Of a stretch of 64,000 nt of DNA, positions 1 to 10,355 are shown in pieces (the first letter of the stretch is position 1; the number at the start of each line of letters is the position of its first letter). The position numbers and the translations under genes were made by a program. The notes below the pieces were generated by a model. It worked only from the letters and a program-made list of their open reading frames with translations. It was not told the origin of the DNA and did not search any database. This DNA is from Toxoplasma gondii ME49 (Eukaryota; Apicomplexa; Conoidasida; Eucoccidiorida; Sarcocystidae). Where the stretch lies: positions 6,131,170 to 6,195,169 of the forward strand of contig NC_031480.1 of the NCBI RefSeq assembly GCF_000006565.2. Direction: 5' to 3'.

Positions 1-791
1 TCATGGGCACCCGCCCCCGTTGTTGCTGGTGACGAATTTCCCTGATCGAGCATGGGTGGTTCTTTGCCTAGGGAAGATTTATCCATGCGCCCTTGCTGGT
101 CTTGCCCCAGTGACTCGCCATCCTCATGTTCCTCCGCGTCGTTTTCCGGATGAGTCGACCCGGGTCCTGATGCTGAACCGTCGGTGCCCTGTGATGGACT
201 CTCAGTTGTGTCCTCTGTCACATTGTCACCCGGGTTGTCAGAAGAGCCTGTGTCCTCTACGTCTGAAGGCGCGGGTGGCTTCGTTGATTGAGAGCTGTTC
301 GCTAACGAAGCTTTGAACCGCACGCAAAAGGTCGTACCCTCACCCAAATACTCTGCCGGAGGATTGGTAAACGTATACATGAGAGCCCCTATTGAGGTTG
401 CCGGTTGAGGCTTCTCCGAATCAGACTGTGTCCGAACCCACAGCGGAGTCGTGTAGCCAGGAAATGCATCCATGAATTTGATGGTCTGTGTGAAGTCGCA
501 CGCTCCATTCGTGTATGGATACGCAACACTGTACCGTTCTGACGAAGAGTCGTCAGCGCTCACGCTTGGTTTCGGCAAGTAGACTGCTTCACCAGTTTCG
601 TCAATGACCTGGAGCGTGCTGGACGGACCGAGATTAAAGACTTTCTCCACATTCTTTTCGAGTCCCCCTTTGGGGATAGTGGCGGTGAAATCAGCCTCAG
701 TCTTGGGGTCGCTGGATTCCGTCGCGACGCACGAAAGAGCGGCTCCCACGAGCAGGGTCAGACATGCAGCTCGAAAAATAGACCCCTTCAT
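1..791 (-). CDS. 2C-RRL family copy 1, secreted protein, 3' end beyond the window
   Basis: An open frame runs from an ATG at 789-791 to the left edge of the window with no stop. The product starts with a hydrophobic signal peptide (MKGSIFRAACLTLLVG). The family domain follows, with the LGPSSTLQVIDETGEAVYLP stretch, the first cysteine in GACDFTQ, an AFPGYTTPLWVR segment, and the second cysteine in TFCVRF. After that it enters the acidic Ser/Pro/Glu/Asp-rich middle typical of the family. The RRL site and hydrophobic tail are not in view. I see no lesion, so this is probably an intact gene. The role is unknown; the layout indicates a secreted or surface protein. The start is chosen because it matches the start of the other copies. 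Confidence 0.8.
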   Translation of the reverse strand, partial: MKGSIFRAACLTLLVGAALSCVATESSDPKTEADFTATIPKGGLEKNVEKVFNLGPSSTLQVIDETGEAVYLPKPSVSADDSSSERYSVAYPYTNGACDFTQTIKFMDAFPGYTTPLWVRTQSDSEKPQPATSIGALMYTFTNPPAEYLGEGTTFCVRFKASLANSSQSTKPPAPSDVEDTGSSDNPGDNVTEDTTESPSQGTDGSASGPGSTHPENDAEEHEDGESLGQDQQGRMDKSSLGKEPPMLDQGNSSPATTGAGAH

Positions 792-2473
792 TGCTACAGT
801 TCCGTGGATCGCAATATTTCGTGAAGCGGTTTTCAGACCACAGCTGCCACGACCGACAGTCCCGTCGATATGGTGATAAAAGAACAAGTATATCCTAATT
901 TTTCATGATTGAAAACGTAAATTTGTCGAATCGCTCTCTCAGTTCTTCGGGCAGCAGCTCGCTGCGTGGTAACCACATGACATTATGTCATGGGGGGCTG
1001 GGCGAGAGTCTTAGTCAGCGGTCTGGGACACTGAGGGACTCAGAGCTGGGTCACTCTGGCAGTGTGTCCAGTCGAGAGCAGCAAGCTTTCGACAGTCATA
1101 CGACGTGGCGACAAGGAAAAAGCATTGTACTTCAGAGTGTCGCCCTTAAGCACGGATAATGTTCGTTGCAAAATGAGTGGTTTCCTTAGTTGACTTTGTT
1201 GACGGTAAAGTGTCTCGTGTTTGCCGTGTTCAGCTGCGTTGTCTGATTTTGTCGGCGGGGTGGGCACGCTGCCTGGAAGCCTTTACCGTTGCCACTACGT
1301 CGGCTTCTGAAATTCAACGAGCGGTAACTGGATGGTGAGCGAATGGCAGTATCACAGGCCGCATAATCAACAAAATTACCTGCAACTGAATACGTGTGCA
1401 ACAATAATTCAATGGTGTCACAGTCACAAGTAGTTCTTGTCAGGAAAGCTGGAAACCTGGCTGGGGCGACCTAACTGCAAGCTGAAAGGAGCGGCCACGA
1501 AGCGGGAGGGGAATTGTAACTGTTGACAGAATGGGACACCAGGTGCGTGAGGGAATCAGGACAAGCTGTCCAAATTTATTGTTTCTCATCGATCGTTGCT
1601 ACAATAGTGTCCAACATCGTCATTGCTGACCTTCCACTCCTTGTTATACGGTTTTTACCGTTTTTACTCAGGGAAAGGCCTGCACATGTTATAGCTTTCA
1701 TCAGGTCACTTCATCTCGCAGCTACTAGACAAATAGTACTGAACCTGAGGTTATACAGTCCGCGCTGACACTCGCCTTGAAATGCATTCTCACGTGCTTC
1801 TGACCCCGCCCCTCACCTCCGTGACCAAACAAACGGTTCTGGGATTTTCTTTACTATAACGCTATAGCGCACGTATGTGAGCTTGGTGCGAGTAGGGAAG
1901 ATGGTCAGACAGCCAATTTAATACGCAAATAATACTCCAGTTGGATCCAGCTTTTTGAGCTATTTTTAAGGCCGAAGGGTTGCCTCTACATGTTTTCTCC
2001 GGGAACTGCTGGTGCCCGCTATCGCCCGTATCGTGTAAATAACGGAGTGTGGTGAGCGAGATGTGTGACTAGACTGCGATGCAGTAGCTGCGACTGCTTT
2101 CTCTTTGTGGACGCCGACATAGCAGCGTTATCCGTTCTGCCACTTAATATACCCATCTGGCTTTTTTCATCACACCAGCTCGAGCGAAGCGGTTTTTACT
2201 CGACAGCACAATTCTGACGCGAGTCCAAGAACTTTAAAATCAGTCATCCCTGCTTGTTTTCTCACTGGCAGGTGCACTTCGGTGATAGACCATCCCATGA
2301 GATACGTGCGTGCACCTCTACCTGCTCCATGCTTCGGCACAACCACGACAGTGTCTTCCCCTCCGTCCATCTACCGTCCTCTACCCCAAGACAGACAAAA
2401 CAGTCGCTGTTTACCCCCCGCCTTCCCCTTCAACATCACCTGATCTTTCGCACCAGCTAACTGTTGAGCACAC
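792..2473. other. Spacer between copies 1 and 2
   Basis: This holds the 5' flank of copy 1 and the 3' flank of copy 2. I see no recognisable gene. The short open frames on both strands lack a signal peptide, homology or biased composition. Confidence 0.5.
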
Positions 2474-3671
2474 TTAGAACGTCGGCAACAGCGTAACCGC
2501 CGCTGCCGAGAGAAAAACGGAGAGAGTACTAATTCCACCAGCAACGCTCCACGCCGCGGAGTGTATTACAATAGTCAAGAATGCCTCTTCCGCTTCAGGA
2601 GTGACATTCAGGCGCCTCAACCGAGCGCTGCCCGGCTGGTTGACACCACGGTTGAGTTCTTCTTCTTTATCGTTGACACCAGAGACGGCAGTGCTGCCCG
2701 ATGTCAGAGAAGGGATGGGGTATGCAGCCGGTATCATGCCTGGTGCAGCCGGTTCACGTGGAGCTTCCGCACCGCCTGGATGACCACCAGTTTGGAGAGA
2801 CTCTTCAGGAGACTCCGCCACTTCGTCTACCTGTTCATCGTCACCAATTTCTTCTGGCGAGGGAGTAACCTGCCCTTCAGCACCAGGTTCACCTTCTGAA
2901 GGAGGTGACGGAACGCTTGGCTCGACGGGTTCCACCGTGGCATTTCCGTCTCCTGGAATGGTAGCTCCGCCAGTCTGTGCACCGCTGGATGTCGCGGACG
3001 TCGTTGGAGCCGTTGTGCTGGTCTCTGTGCCGGAGCCATCGGGATGCAGTTCAGGATTATCAGGTTTCGCGGTGACGTCTCCGTTCCCCGGAATGGTAGC
3101 TCCGCCAGTCTGTGCACCGCTGGATGTCGCGGACGTCGTTGGAGCCGTTGTGCTGGTCTCTGTGTTCGACCCTGAGGCCTGAACTGTCTTGAACCGAACA
3201 CAGAAACTCGTAACCTTGCCCAAATGCTCTTCTGGAGGATTCGTAAAAATGTACCTCACGGACCTTTTCGAGGATGCCTCCTCATCATTCCCCGAGCTAC
3301 TAGATTCCTCACGAACCCACAGTGGTTTCGGGTACCCAGGAAAAGCATCCTTTAATTGGATTGTCTTATCGAAATCGCATGTCCCATTCAAGAAGAGATA
3401 CGCAGTACCGTATTGGCCAGAAGAATTGTCCTCGTTGCTGCCGCTCTTCTGTGGTAGATACACGGCACTCGCGGTTTCGTCAATAACCTGGAGCCTGTCG
3501 GATGGTCCGAGGGAAAAGACTTTCTCCACATTCCTTTCGAGTCCAGATTTCGGGATGGTCGCGGTGAAATCCGCCTCAGGTGTTAGGTGGTTTGTTTCAG
3601 ACGCGACGGACGGCAGAACACTGTTCATGAGCAGCGCCAGGCACCTTGGCGCGAAATATCTGCCCTTCCAT
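2474..3671 (-). CDS. 2C-RRL family copy 2, frameshifted inside the signal peptide
   Basis: The family start codon (3669-3671, MEGQIFRA) is followed after codon 8 by an apparent single-base insertion. The conserved frame therefore cannot be read from it. From RCLALLMNSV onward the frame is fully open to the stop: LGPSDRLQVIDETASAVYLP, GTCDFDK, AFPGYPKPLWVREE, SFCVRFKTV, the acidic middle, LRRLNVTPE, then the YLT-type hydrophobic tail. The same frame can be entered from an upstream ATG at 3772, which would give a leader of about 50 unrelated residues without a good signal sequence. The middle carries an exact 75-bp block repeated 135 bp apart (45 codons). It belongs to the short class. It could be a young pseudogene, a sequencing error, or a gene using another start or an intron; I cannot decide. 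Confidence 0.65.
2955..3164 (-). repeat. In-gene tandem duplication, 135-bp period
   Basis: Two copies of the same 75-bp block lie at 2955-3029 and 3090-3164. The period of 135 bp keeps the frame. They encode ETSTTAPTTSATSSGAQTGG followed by ATIPG in the middle of copy 2. The bases between the two blocks are less alike. Confidence 0.9.
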
Positions 3672-3791
3672 GGCGACGAATCGATGGAGTGCCATATTAT
3701 GAACACGCTTTGAGGACACACCAGACACTGCAAAGAATCCGCTGATTTTGTAGAAGAGAAGCACGCATCCATTGCCTTCTTTCAGATTTCT

Positions 3792-3840
3792 ATCGCACAT
3801 CTGTTGAGCCCCGTGTCTGCATGCAGGAGCCGTAGTCGTG
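3792..3840 (-). promoter_or_regulatory. Proximal conserved upstream block of copy 2
   Basis: About 120-170 bp before the family start. The plus-strand pattern is ATCTGTTGAGC, then TGCATGCAGGAGCCG. Close relatives lie at the same distance before copies 8, 11 and 13. This copy holds TGCATGC, a motif common in apicomplexan promoters. Confidence 0.45.
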
Positions 3841-3904
3841 CCAGACCTCAAGAATTGAGCGTGTGGCGAGCGCCTGGGCGAGGGTCGAAGATGGTGAGCG
3901 GAAC

Positions 3905-3965
3905 GCGGCGGGACGAAAAGTCCGGTGACCAGCAGTGCGCTGATTCCGGTGCGGCAAGGGACGGT
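3905..3965 (-). promoter_or_regulatory. Distal conserved upstream block of copy 2
   Basis: A GGGACGAAAAGTCCGGTGACC segment is followed by a GTGCGCTGATTCCGGTGCGGC segment, about 250 bp before the start. The same arrangement recurs before copies 3, 4, 5, 7, 10, 11, 12, 13 and 14. Confidence 0.5.
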
Positions 3966-5230
3966 GGGGAGATTGACTCGAGGGCACAACGTCGAAGGAC
4001 ACATTCACCGCCAGCGGTTTGTTTACAACGAAGAATAATTAGGAGGTAGTTGCATATCTTCTAGTTCAAACAAGAACACCTCTCTGACTAGGGGATCAAG
4101 GAATACCCTGTAATGAAGCGGAAATGGTCCGTCGTAGCAGTGAGGTGACCACGAAATTCAAGTCACAGCAACTGGCACTGCCTCGCAATCTCAACGAGAT
4201 GTGACAGGAGGGAAGGCCTAAGAAGTGGGACATTACCAAGATGCTGCGATGCTTTTAGGTACAAACGCGATGGCAATAGGCTCCCAATCTTTCTGTGTAA
4301 TAGGGTGTAGGTCAGAGTAGTTACCATTATATGGTCACGGAAGGCAGGGACGGTAGGACGAGACACAGGCCTGAATTTGCCTGAAGTGGCAGAAGCTTAT
4401 TCGAGCCCGGATGTCAGACATGTAACATTTGGCTTGTCATTGCTTGTTACTTGTTCTGTACAGAATATTTTTCTGGTCTTGTGTCTTTCTGGTCTCCATG
4501 ATCTCGTACATGTTTCCAGCGAAGATATGAATAGTTTCCTTTTGGCATGTATCGTTTCTATTTCAAGCAATACATTTTACGGAAGTTTGGATGCAGCTCT
4601 TGACGGGGGCATTGGTATTACAGGGGACGTGGAGGAGGTGGACCAGGCGATTCACGTGAACATGACAGGATCAATAGGGTCCGGCGGTTCCAGACGAATT
4701 TATGACGGAAAAGCAACCGCATCACGTTCGACATGACAGAGCTGGTGAACACTATATTCCCTATCGAGTCAGTGTGCGACAGCAAGGTTGAATTGCTCAA
4801 GTTGGGGTGCAGAACAGAGTTCTACAACTACACACTGCACGGTGGTCGTCCCAGCAGGTTCCGATGGAGCCTTCGACAACGTTGCACTAGTGATGCCGGT
4901 TGTGCAGTTTACCCGCTTTGCTTCCCCGCAGACACAAACGGTTGCGTTAAGGGTCCTGTAACTGACAAGACATACAGCCTGTGGCAAATATGCATTTGCT
5001 GCGACCCGTCTTTCCTGCCTTTTTTCACTGAAGTTTTAAAAGGAAGTCACTGACAAGTAATCACACCAGAAACGCGCCTGCATCAACAGTAATTCACATT
5101 CACTAGCCACGAGTTTCGTGTCGGTCGCGATATTGGAATCTACCACGCTTCTCCGTCGGCCCATGAACCGAAGACAAAATCTCTCTGCCCGCCGTCTTGT
5201 CTTCTTTTCCCCTCGTGGCAATACCCCGCA

Positions 5231-6282
5231 TCACCACCAAATCGGCAACAGTACAGCTGCCGCGGTTGAATGAAAAACTGAGACATCACTCATTCTAGAA
5301 GCAAGATCCCATGCCGCGGAGTGCACCACAATTATCAGGAACGTTTCTGTCGCCGGAGTCTCACTGAGGCGCCTCAAGCGAGCGTTGCCGTTTTCCACGA
5401 CGCCCTGACTCATGAGTGCCTGGAAGTCCTTGTCAGGATTGACTGGACACATTTCACTTTTGTATACCAATGATCTTCTTCATCAGCACCATGTGGCTGT
5501 GGAGAAAACTGCGTGTGTCCGTTTTTATCGTCACCCGAGGCCACTTCTCCATACAAGCCAGGAACTTCCCTTTCTCTGGATCTTCCTCATGAAAAGCATT
5601 TTGCCGTTCACAAGTTCCAGAAACACTCGTACCGGTACCAGGAGCACCAGGTGAGAGAGAATCCGCAGGAGGAACAGGGGAAGGAGGAGGTGGTGGCAAC
5701 ACAGGTAGCTCCGGTGGTGGCTGCTGCGGTGATGGCGGCGGCGCTGGAACTCCAGAGTTCGGCGCTTCTGCGTCTGTGTCTACCTCAGCGCCGGTGGCCG
5801 TCGGGGTTTTTTTCTTCGGAGGTTGCAGAGGTCGTCGGAGTCGATATCGTTGTTTCTCAATTCGAGCCGGAAGCCAGGACCGTTTGGAATCGTAAGCAAA
5901 AGGTCACCTCTCTCCCCAATACTCTGCATGAGGATTCGTAAACGTGTACCTCACAGAAACAGCCGGGGTCGCAGACCCACCAGTGGCGGTAGTAAATTGT
6001 TCACGAACCCGTGATTTGGTCGTGTACCACGGAAATGCATCTTTGAAGTGGAGTCTCTTAGTGAAATCGCATGCCCCATTCTCATAACGATATGATCCGT
6101 AGCGTTGCAGATGGTCGGAGGCGAAAGACGTGCTGCAGGTCCCCTTCAAGTCCCGCTTTGGGGATGGCCGTGGTAAGATCGGCCTCATTCTTCGTTGGGT
6201 CACTCGTTTCAGAAGCTGAGCACGGCAGGATAGTGACCGCCAGCAAGGAGAAACATTCGGCTCGAAAAATGTACCCTCCCGT
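5231..6282 (-). pseudogene. 2C-RRL family copy 3, pseudogene
   Basis: The start codon position reads ACG (6280-6282), followed by a recognisable signal region (GGYIFRAECFSLLAV). The part that should read as the VIDET and VYLP stretch is deleted after ATLRI, and the frame shifts there. The domain resumes with SYRYENGACDFTKRL and later YTFTNPHAEY. Another shift precedes FCLRFQTVLASGSN, which is followed by an in-frame TGA. The 3' end (5231-5470) still encodes LRRLSETPATETFLIIVVHS and the hydrophobic tail. Start loss, deletion, frameshifts and a nonsense codon together make this a clear pseudogene. Its distal upstream block is still recognisable. Confidence 0.85.
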
Positions 6283-7759
6283 GGCGGCTGAGGGCCTGAT
6301 ATATTTGTTGTGGGCGCAGTCCCAGACAGTGGACTATTACAGAAAGCACGCCCCCTGGTAGTTCTCGACTAAGGAAGAAAAGTGTTCGTCATGTTATGAT
6401 AGGACTGTTCCGCATAATCAATGGGGGCGTGCCGGTCCTCAATGAAGCAGCGTGTCGCCACTGCTGCGAACGGGAATGTGCCTGTCAGTGTTGGCTGCTG
6501 GGGCTATTTTGGGGCGGAGATGCTGGTGGCTAGCTGGGCACGGATATGAGTGCAGCGTGGGACGTATTTGGGGTCGAAGGAGAAGGGGGACGACGGAACA
6601 AGACCAATTCAGTTCTTGTATGGTGGGCCTAATGGAGTGTCGTCAGCGAGAGGTGCTCAAAGACCGTCTCGTCTTCTGCACATGAATGGAATGGGTCATC
6701 TGGTCACCGCCGTCTTCTGATGGTGTGCTCGCTCCTGTCAGGAGAGCACGCTGTTCGAACGCCATAGCAACGCTTCTTCCGTGCCCTGCAGGGTGAGTCT
6801 CCGTATCCAGGACACAAGAAAGGATTGTCATGCTCATCAGCACGAGTCTGAAATTCTCAAAATTCAAATAGAAAAAGAAAGTCGGCCACAGGGTGTAATC
6901 TCCAATAGTCTGTGGCAGAATTGGTGTTGGCACAAAGCCGACATGAGCTCAAAGATAGACGAATGATGGCTCATAGGGAACGTAGAGGTTCTTGCCGAAA
7001 AAACGATTGACGCATAGGCTGCACAGAGGCGTCGAGGCGAGCAGCCTGTGGTCACGTGTGTTCTGCCAGCGTTTGCAATGCCAATGCCTCAGCGTTGGTA
7101 CCGAATCATAATTCGGCCTGCGGGTGGACTTCCCGAGGCGCTGAGGGCTGCCGTCAGTCACTGCAGCTTTTGTCCTGTCACATCATCTAGCAACAGCTAC
7201 GGCACAGTGGATGTTCACTTGACATGTGCATTTCTCTCTGACAACGCTTACCAGATAAAGTCAGAATAATAGCTGACTGACCAACGCACCAGATTACGTT
7301 AAGAACGTGCTGATGTCCTCCCGCGTTCGTGATGTCCACGTGGGATGCGGTTGTAAAACGGCGCAGGCACGTATTCAATCTACATCGATGTCTGTATAGT
7401 GTGCTCGGGAGTCCCCGAAATCAGCCTCCATTAATAAGAGAATTATGCCGTAGAAATGCCCTCTGCTGCATCCCTCGGAGTAAAACATCAAGACGCGCGA
7501 AGCATCTGCGAACCGGCAATTCTACTGTTTTGTAGCAACCGCACGCCTTTCACTAAAAGACGAAGAGAGCATAACACGCGCGGCCAGCAGAAACGTGTCA
7601 CGTACAACACCAGATTGCTTTCAGTCACGCAATCCTGCAACGTGACCACCACCCTTGATTGCCCTCCGTTTTCCCTGCAACGACCAACACAGTACAACAT
7701 CCATTCCGTGCTTGCCGCGTCTCTTTCTCTCCACCCCGTTTGTTGACACGCATACACAT
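6283..7759. other. Spacer between copies 3 and 4
   Basis: This holds the relict upstream region of copy 3 and the 3' flank of copy 4. I recognise no gene. Confidence 0.5.
6525..6560 (-). promoter_or_regulatory. Distal conserved upstream block of copy 3
   Basis: GGTGGCTAGCTGGGCACGG followed by ATATGAGTGCAGCG, about 245 bp before the lost start. It matches the blocks of copies 5, 7 and 14, so the pseudogene kept its promoter-side sequence. Confidence 0.5.
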
Positions 7760-8830
7760 TTACGAAACTGGCAACAGTGTTGTTCCCACGGCCACAAGGA
7801 AGATTGATAGCGAACTCAATCCACTCAGGAAGTTCCGTGACCCGGAGTGCACTACAACAGTCAAGAATGCATCTTTCACTGGGGCAGCCTCACTGAGGCG
7901 CCTCGAGAGTTTGCCACTAACGCCATCAGTGCCACCACTCAGGTGTCCCTTATCACCGTTTCCACCGACAGAGCCTCCTGGGGCTTCTGAAGACGTAGAA
8001 AGATTGTTTCCCTGTGTTTGGTTCACTGCAGGGACTTTTGGCCCTGAAGGGCTTGTCGGCGTATCTGCATGGACCTCGGAATCGGAAGGATTCCCTTGAG
8101 TATCAGACCCTCCCAAACCGTCTGTTGGCTCAGTTCCTACGCCGCCCTGAGAAGACGCTGACCCCTGCCCAAGGGAATCTGAACCATTATCTGAAGCAGG
8201 GGGCTCAGCACCTGTATCTCCAGACCCCTGATGGGTCCCGTCACTTTCTGGCTGATCATTGGATTCTGGACTTTCTGTATCGTTTGGAGTAGACGTCGGA
8301 GGAGTCGGCGGGCGGGTTTCCGAATCCGAGACAGCCGTTAGGACCGTTTTAAACCGGACACAAAAACTCAGCCCTCCACTCAAGTACTCTGCGGGAGGAT
8401 TTCTAAACGTGTATTTTACAGCTTTTCCCGCGGATTCACGGTTTCGCCCCCAAGATTCCTGCTCTTCCCGAATCCATAATTTCGCCTTGTACCCTGGAAA
8501 AGCTTCCTTGAATTCGATTGTCTTAGTGAAATCGCACGCTCCATTCACATATTGATACGCGGCACTGTACGGTTCCGTCAAAGTTCCATCTGAATTCGTG
8601 CTTGTTTCAGGCTGGTAGATAGCTTTGCCGGTTTCGTCGATGACCCGCAGCGTGCAAGATGGACCGAGAGAAAATATTTCTTCCACATTCTTCTCGAGTC
8701 CCCCTTTCGGGATAGCGGCAGTGAACTCGGTACCAGCTGTGGGCTCCTTTGTTTCAGACGCGGCACACGATAATAGTAAGGTGCCGATCATGAGGGTCAG
8801 ATATACTGCTGGAAACGTCTGGCCGGCCAT
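7760..8830 (-). CDS. 2C-RRL family copy 4, intact secreted protein (356 aa)
   Basis: A single-exon gene from ATG 8828-8830 to the stop at 7760. It has a signal peptide (MAGQTFPAVYLTLMIGTLLL), then the family domain: FTAAIPKGGLEKNVEEIF, LGPSCTLRVIDETGKAIYQP, GACDFTKTIEFKEAFPGY, LWIREEQ, YTFRNPPAEY, LSFCVRFKTV. A Pro/Thr/Ser/Asp/Gly-rich acidic middle runs to SRRLSEAAPVKDAF (RRL at residues 310-312), then the hydrophobic tail. It has one extra cysteine (LGPSC) besides the conserved pair. The tail departs from the family pattern at the usual aromatic position (HSGSRNF instead of HSAAW). It belongs to the short class. Function unknown; predicted to enter the secretory pathway and be membrane-anchored at the C terminus. 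Confidence 0.85.
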   Translation of the reverse strand: MAGQTFPAVYLTLMIGTLLLSCAASETKEPTAGTEFTAAIPKGGLEKNVEEIFSLGPSCTLRVIDETGKAIYQPETSTNSDGTLTEPYSAAYQYVNGACDFTKTIEFKEAFPGYKAKLWIREEQESWGRNRESAGKAVKYTFRNPPAEYLSGGLSFCVRFKTVLTAVSDSETRPPTPPTSTPNDTESPESNDQPESDGTHQGSGDTGAEPPASDNGSDSLGQGSASSQGGVGTEPTDGLGGSDTQGNPSDSEVHADTPTSPSGPKVPAVNQTQGNNLSTSSEAPGGSVGGNGDKGHLSGGTDGVSGKLSRRLSEAAPVKDAFLTVVVHSGSRNFLSGLSSLSIFLVAVGTTLLPVS

Positions 8831-10355
8831 CGGGGCTACAAATTGGTATAGTTTGAAGAGATTCTCCTATACAAAAACATGCGTAACTGCGTACACCTCG
8901 AAGGACACTGCATGGATGTAGGGTATGGCACCAGCGGTGAGGATGATGTGTCACCACAGAAACAGCAGACACCACCAAAGCTACCTCAAGACATACGCAA
9001 ATGAAGCACGCTTTCCGCGGTTTTTCAATGTTTTATCACAAATGCGCTTTGCCCCTTTTCAGATTTCAAGACGCCCTGTCATGAGGGACGCCATCCAATG
9101 AAAACGCCGCTTTTGCGGGTAGAGATGTCCTCAGAGCCGGTGGTCGGTGGAAGGTCAAGACACTCGCTGGGCGCGAATTCGAAGGCAACATGCGCTCTCG
9201 CTGCGATGTCCAGAGCGTGTACAAAGTTAGTTTCATTTCTAGTGTGTTGCGCTTAGTGAAGAATAATACGAAAAGATTCCGTTTATTTGCTCGTTTTCAG
9301 TAAGACGAGGTTATTTTGGACTCATCTGATGCACGATGCCTTTACTCTCTTTATGGGCCCTTGTCAGGAGAAGGCATTAAGAGTTCGAAACCGCGAGCGG
9401 TTAACCAAGGGTCACTGGAGGATGGTCTTACGGATGGAGTGAAATATGCAGGCTCTGTAACCTTCTCCAGAACCAGTGCGATAGGAATGCGCATCAGTCA
9501 CCTGAATTAAACCAGTTACATGCATGTGCAGTCGACAATCGTCACAGATTTGTGGGCAACGGTGGCACATAGCTGGACGCACGATAGAGCTGCGGCAAAA
9601 CAGTCGGTTTGGAGAAGCCGGTTGTAGGATTGGCAGAAAATGAATAAATGGTTCAGTCAGAACGGTCCTGCTTTCACTCAATCTTCGTCACGAGACCGTG
9701 GCGCACAGTACTTCAAATGTACTAAATGTAATGAAGTCGAAACATGCAGAAGGCGTAGGAAACTGCTACGTGCATACACACTGCGGCATTTTTCAGCTTT
9801 GTTCCATCTCACCGATGGTACAAAAGGTGTTCGCACTACGAAGAGTATACGCTAACATAAGAAAAATGTTTGTTCCATTGCTCGCCCCAAAGAGTGATTT
9901 TTTGATGCTGCCTTTTAATGCAAAGTCTTGCAGGCAACGCATATGGACATCACAGAGTGAGACTGCCGTGTATTTGAGAATTGTAGGGCTTTCTCCGCTG
10001 CTAATTAGTGTTCCATGCTCTGTTGTTCACCTTCTTGTTATCAACTACCGCAGCAACCAGAGTACGGGATTTCTTAATCGGCAACAACTTATGTCACAGA
10101 GCCAAGCCAGCTCCCACCTGGAAAACTTGCAGACTTTCGTTCAAAATACGCTACCAGACATCGGCAGTTCATGCAGCCTGCCACGATATTTCCTTGGACA
10201 GGATATCAGTGCCAGTTAGCCAATTATCCCTCTAATCACAATGGTTATTTCGCGCGTTTATCCCTATCCGCTCCTGGAAAGATTACCACCCAGTCTCCGT
10301 TTACGACTGGCACTATCTTTCGTTTTACGCCTCGCCCGCGACCTCGCAAACGCAA
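8831..10355. other. Spacer between copies 4 and 5
   Basis: This holds the copy 4 upstream region (distal block near 9158, GAAGAATAAT near 9258) and the 3' flank of copy 5. The plus-strand frame at 9698-10219 shows no recognisable protein, and I do not call it. Confidence 0.5.
9158..9193 (-). promoter_or_regulatory. Distal conserved upstream block of copy 4
   Basis: ACACTCGCTGGGCGCGAATT then CGAAGGCAACATGCG, about 330 bp before the start. It is most like the block of copy 11. Confidence 0.4.

Larger units (their letters stand above)
3672..5230. other. Spacer between copies 2 and 3
   Basis: This holds the copy 2 upstream region with both conserved upstream blocks, then the 3' flank of copy 3. 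I recognise no other gene. Confidence 0.5.
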
